Of a stretch of DNA of 34,749 nucleotides, positions 1-7,802 are shown one piece after another. Where the stretch lies: NCBI GenBank assembly GCA_002350805.1, contig DEFO01000048.1, positions 3,133 to 37,881 of the forward strand. The letters run 5' to 3'. The DNA is from Prevotella sp. UBA2850 (GTDB lineage: Bacteria; Bacteroidota; Bacteroidia; Bacteroidales; Bacteroidaceae). The position numbers were made by a program, and so were the translations under genes. The notes below the pieces were generated by a model. It ran no database searches and was not told the origin of the DNA. It saw nothing but the letters and a program-made list of their open reading frames with translations. Each line of letters opens with the position of its first letter. The first letter of the stretch is position 1.

Positions 1-1778
1 CAGATGATGAAGCCACAGGCATGGATACCCGTGCCGCGCACCGTTCCCTCGAGCATCTTGGCATATTTGATGGTGTTGCTCAGGCGGGCATCGGGCGATG
101 TCTCGGCCTCACGCAACTCCGGCGTACACTTAATGGCATTGGTGAGGTTCATCTTCATGCCGTCGGGCAGACGGTCGGGGATGGCCTTGCAGAGCGCATT
201 CGACTGGTCGAGCGGCAGTTTTTCCACGCGGGCCACATCCTTGATGGAGTTCTTGGTGGCCATGGTGGAGTAGGTGATGATATGTGCGCAATTCTCGTGC
301 CCGTATTTGTCTTCCACCCATTTCAGCACACGTCCGCGACCATCGTCGTCGAAATCGGTATCGATATCGGGCAAGGAGATACGGTCGGGATTGAGGAAAC
401 GCTCGAACAGCAGATCGTATTTCAGCGGGTCGATCTTGGTGATGCCCAGGCAATAAGCCACCACGCTTCCGGCTGCAGAGCCACGGCCCGGTCCCACCAT
501 GACGCCCAGCTCGTCGCGGGCCGAGTTGATGAAGTCTTGCACGATGAGGAAGTAGCCCGGGAAGCCCATGGTCTTCATGATGTGCAGCTCAAAACGGATG
601 CGGTCGTCGACCTCCTTCGGCAAGTCGGCCCCATACCGACGGGCAGCGCCCTCGTAGGCCAGTTTTGCAAGATAGTCGGCCTCGAACTTGATGCGGTAGA
701 TTTTGTCGTAGCCGCCCAGTTTCTTGATTTTCTTCTCGCCTTCCTCAGGAGGCAGCTGGTTCTGGCCGTTCTCGTCGCAGGTGAACTCGTCGTAGAGTTG
801 CTGCTCGGTATATTTTTGGCGCCACTCTTCCTCTGTACCGAAACTCTCGGGGATGGGGAAGAAGGGCATGATAGGGTCGTGGTCCAGATTGTAGGCCTCC
901 ACCTTATCTAATATCTCCACCGTGTTTGACAGTGCCTCCGGCACATCGGCGAACACCTCGTTCATCTCTTCGCGGGTCTTAAACCACTCTTGTTTTGAGT
1001 AGAGCATACGGGTGGGGTCGTCGAGGTCCTTGCCAGTGGAAAGGCAGAGCAGGTGGTCGTGCGCTTCGGCATTCTCCTGGTCGACAAAGTGAGCATCGTT
1101 GGTGCATACCAGCTTGATGCCATACTCGCGTGCCAGTTCTATCAGGACGCGGTTGGCTTTCTGTTGTAATGGGAATGTCTCGCGGTTGGCACGGAGGGTG
1201 GGGTCTTTCACCTCATGGCGCTGCAGTTCCAGATAATAGTCATCGCCAAACACGCGCTTATGCCATTCGATGGCCTCGCGCGCTCCGGCAATGTCGCCGT
1301 CGAGTATTTTCTTGGGCACTTCACCTGCTATGCAGGCCGAACAAACAATGAGGTCCTCGTGGTAGCGCTCCAGGTCGATGCGGTCGGTACGGGGCCGCAT
1401 GTAATAGCCGTCGACCCAAGACCGCGAAACCAGTTTGATGAGGTTCTTGTATCCGTGATAGTTCTTGGCAAGTACGATCAGATGGTAACCGCTCTGGTCT
1501 TCACGTCCGTTTTTCTGTTCCTTTGGTCCATGCTTGGCCACATACATCTCGCAGCCGAAGATAGGCTTGAAGGGCTCTTTTCCTTCTTTCTTGAGTTTCT
1601 TGTTGACACTGTTGCAATAGTCGAAAAACTCTTTGATGCCAAACATGTCGCCATGGTCGGTGACAGCCATTCCCCGCATGCCGTTGGCAACAGCCTTGTC
1701 GACAAGTCGTTTGATGCTCGATTGTCCGTCGAGAATAGAATAATATGTATGTACGTGAAGATGAACGAAATCTTGCAT
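1..1778 (-). CDS. dnaE: DNA polymerase III subunit alpha, partial (C-terminal end outside window)
   Basis: Replicative DNA polymerase catalytic subunit. About 592 residues are visible, reading from the ATG at 1776-1778 off the left edge of the window. The N-terminal PHP domain starts with HLHVHTYYS at residues 6-14. The polymerase domain has PGRGSAAGS at 430-438 (467-491 region) and PDIDTDFDDDGR at 470-481, whose aspartates D471 and D473 correspond to two of the three catalytic acidic residues of the C-family polymerases. The third lies beyond the window or in its unread part. The open frame is intact. It diverges from psd; an 18-nt stretch separates a -7-like box from the start codon. The family is DnaE (E. 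coli type) rather than PolC, because no exonuclease insertion interrupts the PHP domain. Confidence 0.97.
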   Translation of the reverse strand, partial: MQDFVHLHVHTYYSILDGQSSIKRLVDKAVANGMRGMAVTDHGDMFGIKEFFDYCNSVNKKLKKEGKEPFKPIFGCEMYVAKHGPKEQKNGREDQSGYHLIVLAKNYHGYKNLIKLVSRSWVDGYYMRPRTDRIDLERYHEDLIVCSACIAGEVPKKILDGDIAGAREAIEWHKRVFGDDYYLELQRHEVKDPTLRANRETFPLQQKANRVLIELAREYGIKLVCTNDAHFVDQENAEAHDHLLCLSTGKDLDDPTRMLYSKQEWFKTREEMNEVFADVPEALSNTVEILDKVEAYNLDHDPIMPFFPIPESFGTEEEWRQKYTEQQLYDEFTCDENGQNQLPPEEGEKKIKKLGGYDKIYRIKFEADYLAKLAYEGAARRYGADLPKEVDDRIRFELHIMKTMGFPGYFLIVQDFINSARDELGVMVGPGRGSAAGSVVAYCLGITKIDPLKYDLLFERFLNPDRISLPDIDTDFDDDGRGRVLKWVEDKYGHENCAHIITYSTMATKNSIKDVARVEKLPLDQSNALCKAIPDRLPDGMKMNLTNAIKCTPELREAETSPDARLSNTIKYAKMLEGTVRGTGIHACGFII

Positions 1779-1796
1779 GTCTTTCTGATTTGAGGT

Positions 1797-1829
1797 GTAA
1801 AGTTACGGCGAATTCCTGATATTGCCAAA
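1797..1829 (-). promoter_or_regulatory. Probable dnaE promoter
   Basis: On the minus strand a TAACTTTAC box (1797-1805) lies 20 bp downstream of TTTG (1826-1829). This fits the Bacteroidetes -33/-7 pattern (TTTG, 19-21 bp, TAnnTTTGY), with A instead of G near the end of the -7 element. It would start transcription shortly before the dnaE ATG at 1778. Confidence 0.5.
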
Positions 1830-1899
1830 ATAATAGGCCAAAAAAAACATAAAAGTGAAAAATATCAATTAACGATGAGCGTTTATCAATTTATTTTAC

Positions 1900-1908
1900 T
1901 ACCTTTGC
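1900..1908 (+). promoter_or_regulatory. Probable psd promoter, -7 element
   Basis: TACCTTTGC at 1900-1908 is an exact match to TAnnTTTGC, 27 bp before the psd ATG. No good TTTG is seen at the -33 distance (only GTTT at 1881-1884), so the call rests on the -7 box and its position. Confidence 0.55.
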
Positions 1909-1935
1909 AGACGATTAGACATTTCTGAACTTCTC

Positions 1936-2628
1936 ATGGGAAAACGAATAAGGAAACTAAAGAAACAACGACTGCATAGCGAAGGCAACGACACACTATT
2001 TTACGGGCTGCTTGTCATCATTGCGGTTGCAGTGATATTATGGCGCTCACTTGACACCAAAATCCCCTTTTGGTGCTTTGTGAGTGTTGCTGCCGTTGTA
2101 TATGGTATCGTGCTGAATTTCTTCCGCTGTCCCATTCGCTATTTTCCCGGAGATGACACAGAGCGTGTCGTAGTGGCTCCCGCCGATGGCAAAGTGGTGG
2201 TCATTGAGGAAGTAGAAGAGACAGAGTATTTCCACGACAAGCGTTTGATGATCAGCATCTTTATGAGCCTGTTCAATGTACATGCCAATTGGTTCCCCGT
2301 TGATGGAAAGGTGAAGACCGTATACCATCAGAACGGTAATTTCCACAAGGCTTGGCTGCCAAAGGCCAGTGAGGAAAACGAGCATGCCGACGTCATGATA
2401 GAGACACCCGAAGGTGTGGATGTGCTATGCCGTCAGATAGCCGGTGCTGTAGCGCGTCGTATCGTGACCTATGCCAAAGAAGGTGAGGAGTGTTTTATTG
2501 ACGAGCATCTGGGCTTCATCAAATTCGGCTCGCGCGTTGACGTGTTTCTCCCCCTTGGGACAGAGGTATGCGTCAAGATGGGACAGAGCACAACGGGCGA
2601 TCAGACCGTCATTGCCAAGTTGGCGTGA
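1936..2628 (+). CDS. psd: Phosphatidylserine decarboxylase proenzyme (short, archaeal-type form)
   Basis: Converts phosphatidylserine to phosphatidylethanolamine at the inner membrane. The 230-residue protein starts with a basic N-terminus and two hydrophobic segments (about residues 22-36 and 44-62), followed by the decarboxylase domain with VVVAPADGKVV and a histidine-containing FNVHANWFPVDG block. The C-terminal LGFIKFGSRVDVF contains the Gly198-Ser199 pair where this family cleaves itself to form the pyruvoyl prosthetic group on the new alpha chain. The length agrees with the short PSD class found in Bacteroidetes and archaea rather than the roughly 320-residue E. coli enzyme. It is followed 84 bp later by pssA, which makes its substrate. 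Confidence 0.95.
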   Translation: MGKRIRKLKKQRLHSEGNDTLFYGLLVIIAVAVILWRSLDTKIPFWCFVSVAAVVYGIVLNFFRCPIRYFPGDDTERVVVAPADGKVVVIEEVEETEYFHDKRLMISIFMSLFNVHANWFPVDGKVKTVYHQNGNFHKAWLPKASEENEHADVMIETPEGVDVLCRQIAGAVARRIVTYAKEGEECFIDEHLGFIKFGSRVDVFLPLGTEVCVKMGQSTTGDQTVIAKLA

Positions 2629-2712
2629 ACCTTCGCTTTATTCTCCCCCACGACCTTAGAGCCTTTCGTTAATTGAGTCATTCTTTTGTTTCATTTTAGT
2701 TGAGTAGTCAAG

Positions 2713-3429
2713 TTGAAGAAACACATTCCAAATATGATCACCTGTTGCAACCTGATATCAGGCTGCATCGCTATTATGTATGCTCTCTATGGCGAGCCGA
2801 AGATGGCTTTGTGTTGGATTATTATAGGTGCCGTTTTCGACTTTTTCGACGGTATGACAGCCCGTTTGCTGCATGTATCATCACCCATTGGTAAGGAGCT
2901 CGACTCGCTGGCCGATGATGTCACCTTCGGTGTGGCTCCGGCAAGCATGGTGTTTCACGAGCTGATGGTGATTGATTATCCTGCTGAAGTGGCTTCATTC
3001 TCAGAATACATTCCCTTCGTGGCATTCCTGATAGCAGCCTTCTCGGCATTGCGACTGGCTAAATTCAATCTTGACGAGCGTCAGACGACATCGTTCATAG
3101 GTCTTCCCACGCCTGCCAATGCCTTGTTCTGGGGGTCGTTGCTGGCTGGAATGCCTAAGATGATTGAAAATACGGGTGTATGGGCATTGCCTGTTTTACT
3201 GCTGCTCATAGCGCTCAGTTGCTGGCTGTTGGTGTGCGAGCTGCCCATGTTTGCATTGAAGTTCAAGCATTGGGGCATGAAAGGCAATGAGGTGAAATAT
3301 GGTTTTGCCATCATGAGTGCCGCCCTGCTGTTGTCTTCGGGCATTATCGAAGGCTTCTGGATGGTCATTGTGCTCTACGTTGCGTTGTCGCTTATCATCT
3401 TCCTGTCAGGTAAGTCTAAAGCAGAGTAA
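2713..3429 (+). CDS. pssA: CDP-diacylglycerol--serine O-phosphatidyltransferase (TTG start)
   Basis: Makes phosphatidylserine from CDP-diacylglycerol and serine, feeding psd just upstream. The 238-residue integral membrane protein has the complete CDP-alcohol phosphatidyltransferase signature at about residues 43-69: D-x2-D-G-x2-A-R-x8-G-x3-D-x3-D (DFFDGMTAR ... GKELDSLADD), which binds metal and CDP. Several hydrophobic helices follow. The only start codon between the in-frame stop at 2701-2703 and the conserved HIPNMITCCN block is TTG at 2713. The first in-frame ATG (2734) would remove IPN, which is well conserved in the family, so the TTG start is preferred. Confidence 0.94.
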   Translation: MKKHIPNMITCCNLISGCIAIMYALYGEPKMALCWIIIGAVFDFFDGMTARLLHVSSPIGKELDSLADDVTFGVAPASMVFHELMVIDYPAEVASFSEYIPFVAFLIAAFSALRLAKFNLDERQTTSFIGLPTPANALFWGSLLAGMPKMIENTGVWALPVLLLLIALSCWLLVCELPMFALKFKHWGMKGNEVKYGFAIMSAALLLSSGIIEGFWMVIVLYVALSLIIFLSGKSKAE

Positions 3430-3433
3430 AGCT

Positions 3434-3724
3434 ATGGGTATTCTGAAATTCTTCTTTATCATTATCCTGATTGTCATTCTCATGGTACTTCTCATGGGTG
3501 CAACCGTTGTAGCGCGCATTGTGCATGCTGTGAGAAAGGCTTTTCAAACCGGTAACGAACAGCAATCCTCATCTCATGGCGGTTACAGCAGTCGGAACCG
3601 TCATGAAACGTATGGCGATGAGGAAAAAGTCATCGACAAGCGTACCCCACAGGAGGCAAACCGAAAAATATTTGCTGATAACGAGGGCGAGTATGTCGAC
3701 TTTGAGGAAAGCAAGGAGCCCTAA
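3434..3724 (+). CDS. DUF4834 family small membrane protein
   Basis: A 96-residue protein with an N-terminal membrane segment (residues 5-27, very rich in Ile, Leu and Val) and a polar, charged cytoplasmic tail with KRTPQEANRKIFADNEGEYVDFEE. It matches my recollection of the DUF4834 family of Bacteroidetes, usually found next to pssA. The function is unknown. An earlier start at 3317 is open in the same frame, but it lies inside pssA; ATG 3434, four bases after the pssA stop, is the natural start and implies co-translation with pssA. The open frame converges on pyrH. Confidence 0.8.
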   Translation: MGILKFFFIIILIVILMVLLMGATVVARIVHAVRKAFQTGNEQQSSSHGGYSSRNRHETYGDEEKVIDKRTPQEANRKIFADNEGEYVDFEESKEP

Positions 3725-3733
3725 GACTCCTTG
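3712..3733. terminator. Hairpin at the convergent DUF4834/pyrH junction
   Basis: A perfect 7-bp stem, CAAGGAG (3712-3718) and CTCCTTG (3727-3733), with an 8-nt loop that contains the DUF4834 stop codon. It lies between two converging genes, so it may end transcription or protect 3' ends for both. There is no T-run on either strand, so a true intrinsic terminator is uncertain. Confidence 0.4.
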
Positions 3734-3742
3734 AACTTGGAA

Positions 3743-4453
3743 CTAGTTGTGAACGAGCGTTCCGATTTCCTCGCCATCCATCACCTTTTTGAGATTGCCT
3801 ACGATATCCATGTTGAAGACATAGATAGGTAGGTTGTTGTCCTGGCACATGCAGATAGCTGTCAGATCCATCACTTTCAGTCCACGGGCCAGCACCTCCT
3901 TATAAGTGATTTCCTTGAATTTTGTGGCAGTGGGGTCTTTCTCGGGGTCGGCCGTATAGACACCGTCCACACGGGTGCCTTTCAGCATCACGTCGGCTTC
4001 AATCTCTATTCCGCGCAGAGAACTGCCTGTGTCGGTGGTGAAGTAGGGAGAGCCAGTGCCTGCAGAGAAGATGCAGACGTAGCCTGCCTCCATGGCCTCG
4101 ATGGCGCGCCATTTGGTATAGAACTCGCCGATAGGCTCCATGCGGATAGCAGTCAGCACACGGTTCTTCACTCCGATAGCGCCCAGCGCAGAACTCAGGG
4201 CCAATGAGTTGATGACGGTGGCACACATACCCATCTGGTCGCCTTTCACACGGTCGAAGCCTTTCTGACTGCCACTCAGGCCGCGGAAGATGTTACCGCC
4301 ACCAATCACAATGCCTATCTGTACGCCCATCTCCGTCACTTCCTTGATTTGCTCGGCATACTGACTAAGCCGTTCGGGGTCGATGCCGAAGCCTTGTTTG
4401 CCCATCAGGCTCTCACCACTGAGCTTCAAGAGTATTCTTTTAAATCTTGCCAT
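3743..4453 (-). CDS. pyrH: UMP kinase
   Basis: Phosphorylates UMP to UDP in pyrimidine nucleotide synthesis. The 236-residue protein belongs to the amino-acid kinase fold. It has the N-terminal phosphate-binding LLKLSGESLMG, a second glycine-rich loop IGIVIGGGNIFRG, the UMP/ATP region FSAGTGSPYFTTDT and the C-terminal GVYTADPEKDPTATKF typical of bacterial PyrH. The length is normal for hexameric bacterial UMP kinase. It lies 84 bp downstream of birA on the same strand; no promoter box is clear in that gap, so the two may share a transcript. Confidence 0.97.
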   Translation of the reverse strand: MARFKRILLKLSGESLMGKQGFGIDPERLSQYAEQIKEVTEMGVQIGIVIGGGNIFRGLSGSQKGFDRVKGDQMGMCATVINSLALSSALGAIGVKNRVLTAIRMEPIGEFYTKWRAIEAMEAGYVCIFSAGTGSPYFTTDTGSSLRGIEIEADVMLKGTRVDGVYTADPEKDPTATKFKEITYKEVLARGLKVMDLTAICMCQDNNLPIYVFNMDIVGNLKKVMDGEEIGTLVHN

Positions 4454-4537
4454 GATATAATCGTTTTAAGTGAATAATATGTCGAATCGTTTTTTATGGG
4501 GACTCCGAAACCTCATGTGACTATTCAATGCGCAGGT

Positions 4538-5269
4538 CTATATGACAAACGCCACTTCCTTGAACATATATGAGCGTTCCTTCCCTTGGCTATCGCAAAG
4601 CCAAAGCCGTCCATCGTCGGCTACTCGTATCAGCCGTGCCTGAAACTCTCCATCGTCGTCGCGATAGGAGTGAAGCCCCTCCCGACGGTAAAGATGCTCG
4701 TGATAGTTGCTGGAAATCTCTTCAAAGCGGCCATTGATGAGCAGGTCCATCCTCGTCTGCATACAACAGATGACCTTGTCGAGCACCTCTTTCAAGTCGG
4801 TCTCACGTCCCAGTATCTGCCACAATGACATCGGATTGGGCGCATCGCTGCGGAACAGACGCTGATTGACGTCGATGCCGGTCCCGAAGATGCAGCTGTT
4901 GATGCCGTCGCTATTGATGCCCAGCTCAATGAGCGTTCCGCAGATTTTACGGTCATGCCAGTAGATATCGTTCGGCCATTTGATGCTGATGCCGTCGGTA
5001 TAGCTGCTCAGTGTGTCGTAGAGTGCCAGGGCGTGGGTCATCGACAGCAGATATTGCCTCTGCACCGGCACGTATTTGGGACGTACCAACATCGAGAAGA
5101 GCAAGTTCTTCCCCTGTTCCGATTCCCAGGTATTGCTGCCTTGTCCGCGTCCTGCCGTTTGATAGTCAGCAGTAACGACGGTGATGTCGGCATCTGCCTC
5201 ACCCATGTGCTCGCGAAGCCACCGGTTGGTAGAGTCGGTTTGTTCGAGATGGATAGTTTTGAGTTTCAT
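4538..5269 (-). CDS. birA: Biotin--[acetyl-CoA-carboxylase] ligase, catalytic domain only
   Basis: Attaches biotin to the carboxyl carrier protein of biotin-dependent carboxylases. It is 243 residues from the ATG at 5267-5269, with the biotinyl-AMP loop GRGQGSNTW (residues 40-48), KWPNDIYW (97-104) and the following lysine of RKICG (K108). There is no N-terminal DNA-binding domain, so this is the monofunctional class that does not repress biotin genes. An upstream ATG 13 codons earlier is open in frame, but it lies inside the terminator hairpin and adds residues (MMQVCNFICIFAQ) foreign to the family. A TATATTTGC box ends only five bases before the chosen ATG, suggesting a leaderless mRNA. Confidence 0.95.
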   Translation of the reverse strand: MKLKTIHLEQTDSTNRWLREHMGEADADITVVTADYQTAGRGQGSNTWESEQGKNLLFSMLVRPKYVPVQRQYLLSMTHALALYDTLSSYTDGISIKWPNDIYWHDRKICGTLIELGINSDGINSCIFGTGIDVNQRLFRSDAPNPMSLWQILGRETDLKEVLDKVICCMQTRMDLLINGRFEEISSNYHEHLYRREGLHSYRDDDGEFQARLIRVADDGRLWLCDSQGKERSYMFKEVAFVI

Positions 5270-5273
5270 TTGT

Positions 5274-5282
5274 GCAAATATA
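5274..5282 (-). promoter_or_regulatory. birA promoter, -7 element abutting the start codon
   Basis: TATATTTGC on the minus strand (exact TAnnTTTGC match) ends four bases before the birA ATG at 5269. Transcription would begin at or next to the start codon. No TTTG at the usual 19-21 bp spacing was found; a TTTG at 5295-5298 is only 12 bp away. Confidence 0.55.
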
Positions 5283-5295
5283 CAAATAAAATTGC

Positions 5296-5320
5296 AAACC
5301 TGCATCACTCATGCAGGTTT
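5296..5320 (-). terminator. Intrinsic terminator ending the DUF1599-tcdA run
   Basis: A perfect 10-bp inverted repeat, AAACCTGCAT (5296-5305) and ATGCAGGTTT (5311-5320), with a 5-nt loop. On the minus strand it is followed by GCAATTTTATTT, and on the plus strand by TTC after a run of T. It sits 44 bp beyond the end of the last gene of the minus-strand run and just before the birA promoter, so it isolates birA from upstream transcription. Confidence 0.75.
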
Positions 5321-5363
5321 TTCTGTAGAATAGCAATACTTTTCATCAGGGGGTAGTCATGTT

Positions 5364-5600
5364 TCAGCAACTTGTCATCAGCCAGATGATGAGGGCAAGA
5401 ATAAGGATCACAAGGAGTGAGACAAGACTCATGTATTTGTTTTGCTGGTTACTGAACTGATATTCGGTAGGGTCAGCAGGTTCATGCCGGTATTGAACGC
5501 CTGGTTGCCTGTCAGCAGCGTCATCAGTAAGTCTATGATGCGAATCATCATCGCCATGACCAGAATGAGGGTGATGGGGGGAGATACGTTCGTCGGTCAT
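5364..5600 (-). CDS. Hypothetical small C-tail membrane protein, His/Asp-rich
   Basis: A 78-residue protein I do not recognise. The N-terminal 55 residues are polar and rich in His and Asp (HHPHSGHGDDDSHH at about residues 8-21). The C-terminus is a single hydrophobic segment of about 17 residues (SLVSLLVILILALIIWLM) ending in TSC. Its ATG overlaps the tcdA stop codon as ATGA (5597-5600), which argues for translational coupling and for the frame being real. The sequence suggests a tail-anchored protein with a metal-binding-like segment, but this is only inference. A second frame over the same bases has no start of similar quality. Confidence 0.6.
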   Translation of the reverse strand: MTDERISPHHPHSGHGDDDSHHRLTDDAADRQPGVQYRHEPADPTEYQFSNQQNKYMSLVSLLVILILALIIWLMTSC

Positions 5601-6388
5601 AGGCTGGAATCGTTAACCACAGAACAGGGCCGTTTGATGATGTCCTTCACCACTTCACCGCCAATAATCAGTCCGGCTGCGGCAGGCACAAAGGCATTGC
5701 TGGCCGGTATCATGCGTTTTCTGTTGCCTTCGGTCTGTTCATCGTTTTGAGCCAATGGCGGTGTCTCTCCTTCTGCGTAGGGTAGGGGCGTCTCTTCGCT
5801 GAAGACCACCTTCAGGCTCTCAATGCCCAGTTTGCGCAGTTTCTTACGGATGACCTTGGCCAGAGGGTCTATCTGTGTCTGGTTGATATCTGCCACCCGA
5901 AAAGCCGTGGCATCCATTTTGTTGGCTGCGCCCATGCTGCTGATGATGGGCACGTGCAACTCATGGCAGCGGCGTATCAGCTCCAGTTTGGCGGCGACGG
6001 TGTCGATGCAATCAACCACATAATCGTATGCGCTGAGGTCGATCTCATCGGCATTCGATGGCAGGTAGAATGTATGCAGGGCAGTGACGTGGCAGTCGGG
6101 ATTGATGTCGGCAATGCGGCGGGCGATGACGTCCACCTTCAACTGTCCGATGGTAGAGTGGAGGGCAATAATCTGGCGGTTGATATTGGTGATTTCCACC
6201 CGGTCGTTATCCACCACGGTGATGCTTCCCACCCCGCTGCGTGCCAGCACCTCTACAGCATAGCCACCCACACCACCAACACCAAAGACAGCCACGTGGC
6301 TGTCTTTGAGTTTCTGTAGGGCTTGCCTGCCCAGCAGTAGTTGTGTGCGTGAGAAGGGATGTGGCATTCTTTCTGCTTTAATATTCAA
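5597..6388 (-). CDS. tcdA: tRNA threonylcarbamoyladenosine dehydratase (TcdA/CsdL family)
   Basis: A ThiF/E1-type ATP-dependent enzyme that cyclises t6A37 of tRNAs to ct6A. The 263-residue protein has the nucleotide-binding GVGGVGG at residues 36-42, VVDNDRVEITNINRQ (the D and R of the adenylation site), DYVVDCIDTVAAK and a C-terminal hydrophobic block NAFVPAAAGLIIGGEVV that is typical of TcdA. A second ATG (residue 8, MPHPFSRTQLLLG) is an equally good start. The downstream small membrane protein overlaps it by ATGA. The upstream gene is a lipoprotein 41 bp away. ThiF/MoeB paralogues have similar motifs, but the C-terminal block and length favour TcdA. Confidence 0.92.
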   Translation of the reverse strand: MNIKAERMPHPFSRTQLLLGRQALQKLKDSHVAVFGVGGVGGYAVEVLARSGVGSITVVDNDRVEITNINRQIIALHSTIGQLKVDVIARRIADINPDCHVTALHTFYLPSNADEIDLSAYDYVVDCIDTVAAKLELIRRCHELHVPIISSMGAANKMDATAFRVADINQTQIDPLAKVIRKKLRKLGIESLKVVFSEETPLPYAEGETPPLAQNDEQTEGNRKRMIPASNAFVPAAAGLIIGGEVVKDIIKRPCSVVNDSSL

Positions 6389-6429
6389 ATCATATTATGA
6401 GGAGTCAGGCCGAAGCCCGTCTCGCCTCG

Positions 6430-7092
6430 TCAATTGTCGGTATAGTAGAGGGCAGCCAGCTGTAGCTTCGGAGCACTGTCTACTGTGAAGCTGGAGATGA
6501 TGAACTGCAGCTGCATCTTATAAGTAGTGGGGTCGTAGAGCCCTCTTGAGTCGAAAGTATAGTAGTCAATATTCACCGACTCGATGAAGTTGACAACAGC
6601 CTTGTGCTCTTGGCCTCCATAGTTGAGGGTAAACTCAAGCTTCTTGTTGTTAGGAATCTGGTAGAAGAATTTGTTGCTCTGTCCCGTTGTGTTGTTGGTG
6701 ATGGTCCAGAAAGCTTTCATGTTGGTAATCATGGGTATGCCTTCTTTCTCCTCCAGGGCGGCACGCAGCTCAGCATCAGCATCGGCATTGAGATAGTTCT
6801 TCAGAATAGAGACAGGAAACTCCTCAAAAGTGATATTCTTTGCTTCGGCACTGACGACGCATGGTGCAGCCACGAAGACAGAGTCCTGCTTCCCTTCTTT
6901 GTTAGTGAAATATGCCCTCAGAGTGCCCATGTGATAGCCAGAGATGGGTGTCAGGTACTGATTAGCCTCGGCTTCGGTCATCAGCGATGAGGTAATCTCG
7001 TCTTGATCGTCGTCGCTATTCAGGCACGATGTGAGTGTGAATGCAGCCATACAAAGCATGGCCAGAAACATAAGTCTTTTAGTTTTTTTCAT
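6430..7092 (-). CDS. Surface-type lipoprotein, probable DUF4840 family
   Basis: A 220-residue secreted lipoprotein. The signal peptide is followed by the lipobox LTSC with the lipidated Cys at residue 23. The next residues, LNSDDDQDE, are acidic, which in Bacteroidetes favours export to the outer face of the outer membrane. The mature part is beta-rich, with the pattern ISGYHMGTLRAYF and FPVSIL near residues 50-100, which fits what I recall of DUF4840. The function is unknown. It lies 81 bp after folE and 41 bp before tcdA on the same strand, with no clear promoter in either gap, so it may simply be part of the same run. Confidence 0.75.
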   Translation of the reverse strand: MKKTKRLMFLAMLCMAAFTLTSCLNSDDDQDEITSSLMTEAEANQYLTPISGYHMGTLRAYFTNKEGKQDSVFVAAPCVVSAEAKNITFEEFPVSILKNYLNADADAELRAALEEKEGIPMITNMKAFWTITNNTTGQSNKFFYQIPNNKKLEFTLNYGGQEHKAVVNFIESVNIDYYTFDSRGLYDPTTYKMQLQFIISSFTVDSAPKLQLAALYYTDN

Positions 7093-7173
7093 TGTCTTTT
7101 TCCTTTTTTCGTTCGTTTTGGTTTATCTTACACTACTTAAACACGCTAGTGACAGAAACCTTGCATGGCGAGA

Positions 7174-7767
7174 TCAGATTTTTTTGCTCTCGGTGCGCAA
7201 AAGATTCATAAACTCCTGTCGTGTCTTGGCCTGATGGAACACGCCGCTGACCTCACTGGTGGTAGTGATGGAGTTTTGCTTTTCCACACCTCGCATCTGC
7301 ATGCACATGTGCTTGGCCTCTACGACTACCATCACGCCCAGCGGCTTCAGCGTGTCCTGAATACATTGCTTGATTTGTAGTGTCATACGCTCTTGCACCT
7401 GCAGTCGGTGACTGAAGATGTCGACCACCCTGGCAATTTTCGAGAGACCGGTGATATAGCCATTAGGGATATATGCCACATGCACCTTGCCATAGAAGGG
7501 CAGCATGTGGTGCTCGCACATGGAGAAGAAATCGATATCCTTCACGATGACCATCTGGCTGTAGTCTTCTTTGAACAAGGCGTCGGTGAGCACCTTCTGG
7601 GCATCCTGGGTGTAACCGCGTGTGAGCACTTGCATTGCCTTTGCCACACGCATGGGCGTTTTCTGCAGTCCTTCGCGCTTGGGGTCCTCGCCAAGTAAGT
7701 TGAGGATAGATTCGTAGTGGGAAGCGAGTTCGTCGAGACCCTCGCGGAATTCTGATTCCGGATTCAT
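7174..7767 (-). CDS. folE: GTP cyclohydrolase I
   Basis: Converts GTP to dihydroneopterin triphosphate, the first step of tetrahydrofolate synthesis. The 197-residue protein has all zinc ligands: C84 and H87 in SMCEHHMLPF and C155 in KHMCMQMRG. It also has RVAKAM, the GLSKIARVVDIFSHRLQVQERMT helix-strand block and the C-terminal RQEFMNLL. The length is normal. Elsewhere in the window folK encodes a later step of the same pathway, but in a separate cluster. Between folE and the upstream SPOR gene lies a 9-bp tandem repeat tract. Confidence 0.97.
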   Translation of the reverse strand: MNPESEFREGLDELASHYESILNLLGEDPKREGLQKTPMRVAKAMQVLTRGYTQDAQKVLTDALFKEDYSQMVIVKDIDFFSMCEHHMLPFYGKVHVAYIPNGYITGLSKIARVVDIFSHRLQVQERMTLQIKQCIQDTLKPLGVMVVVEAKHMCMQMRGVEKQNSITTTSEVSGVFHQAKTRQEFMNLLRTESKKI

Positions 7768-7802
7768 AGTTTCTTTTTTGTTGTTATTGTGGGGGGAGTT
7801 GT

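Noticed and set aside
21..911. 296-codon plus-strand frame at the window start
   Set aside because: Antisense to dnaE, whose PGRGSAAGS and PDIDTDF motifs are unambiguous on the minus strand.
5267..5308. Longer birA starting at 5308
   Set aside because: The extra residues are encoded by the terminator hairpin and promoter and do not match the family N-terminus.
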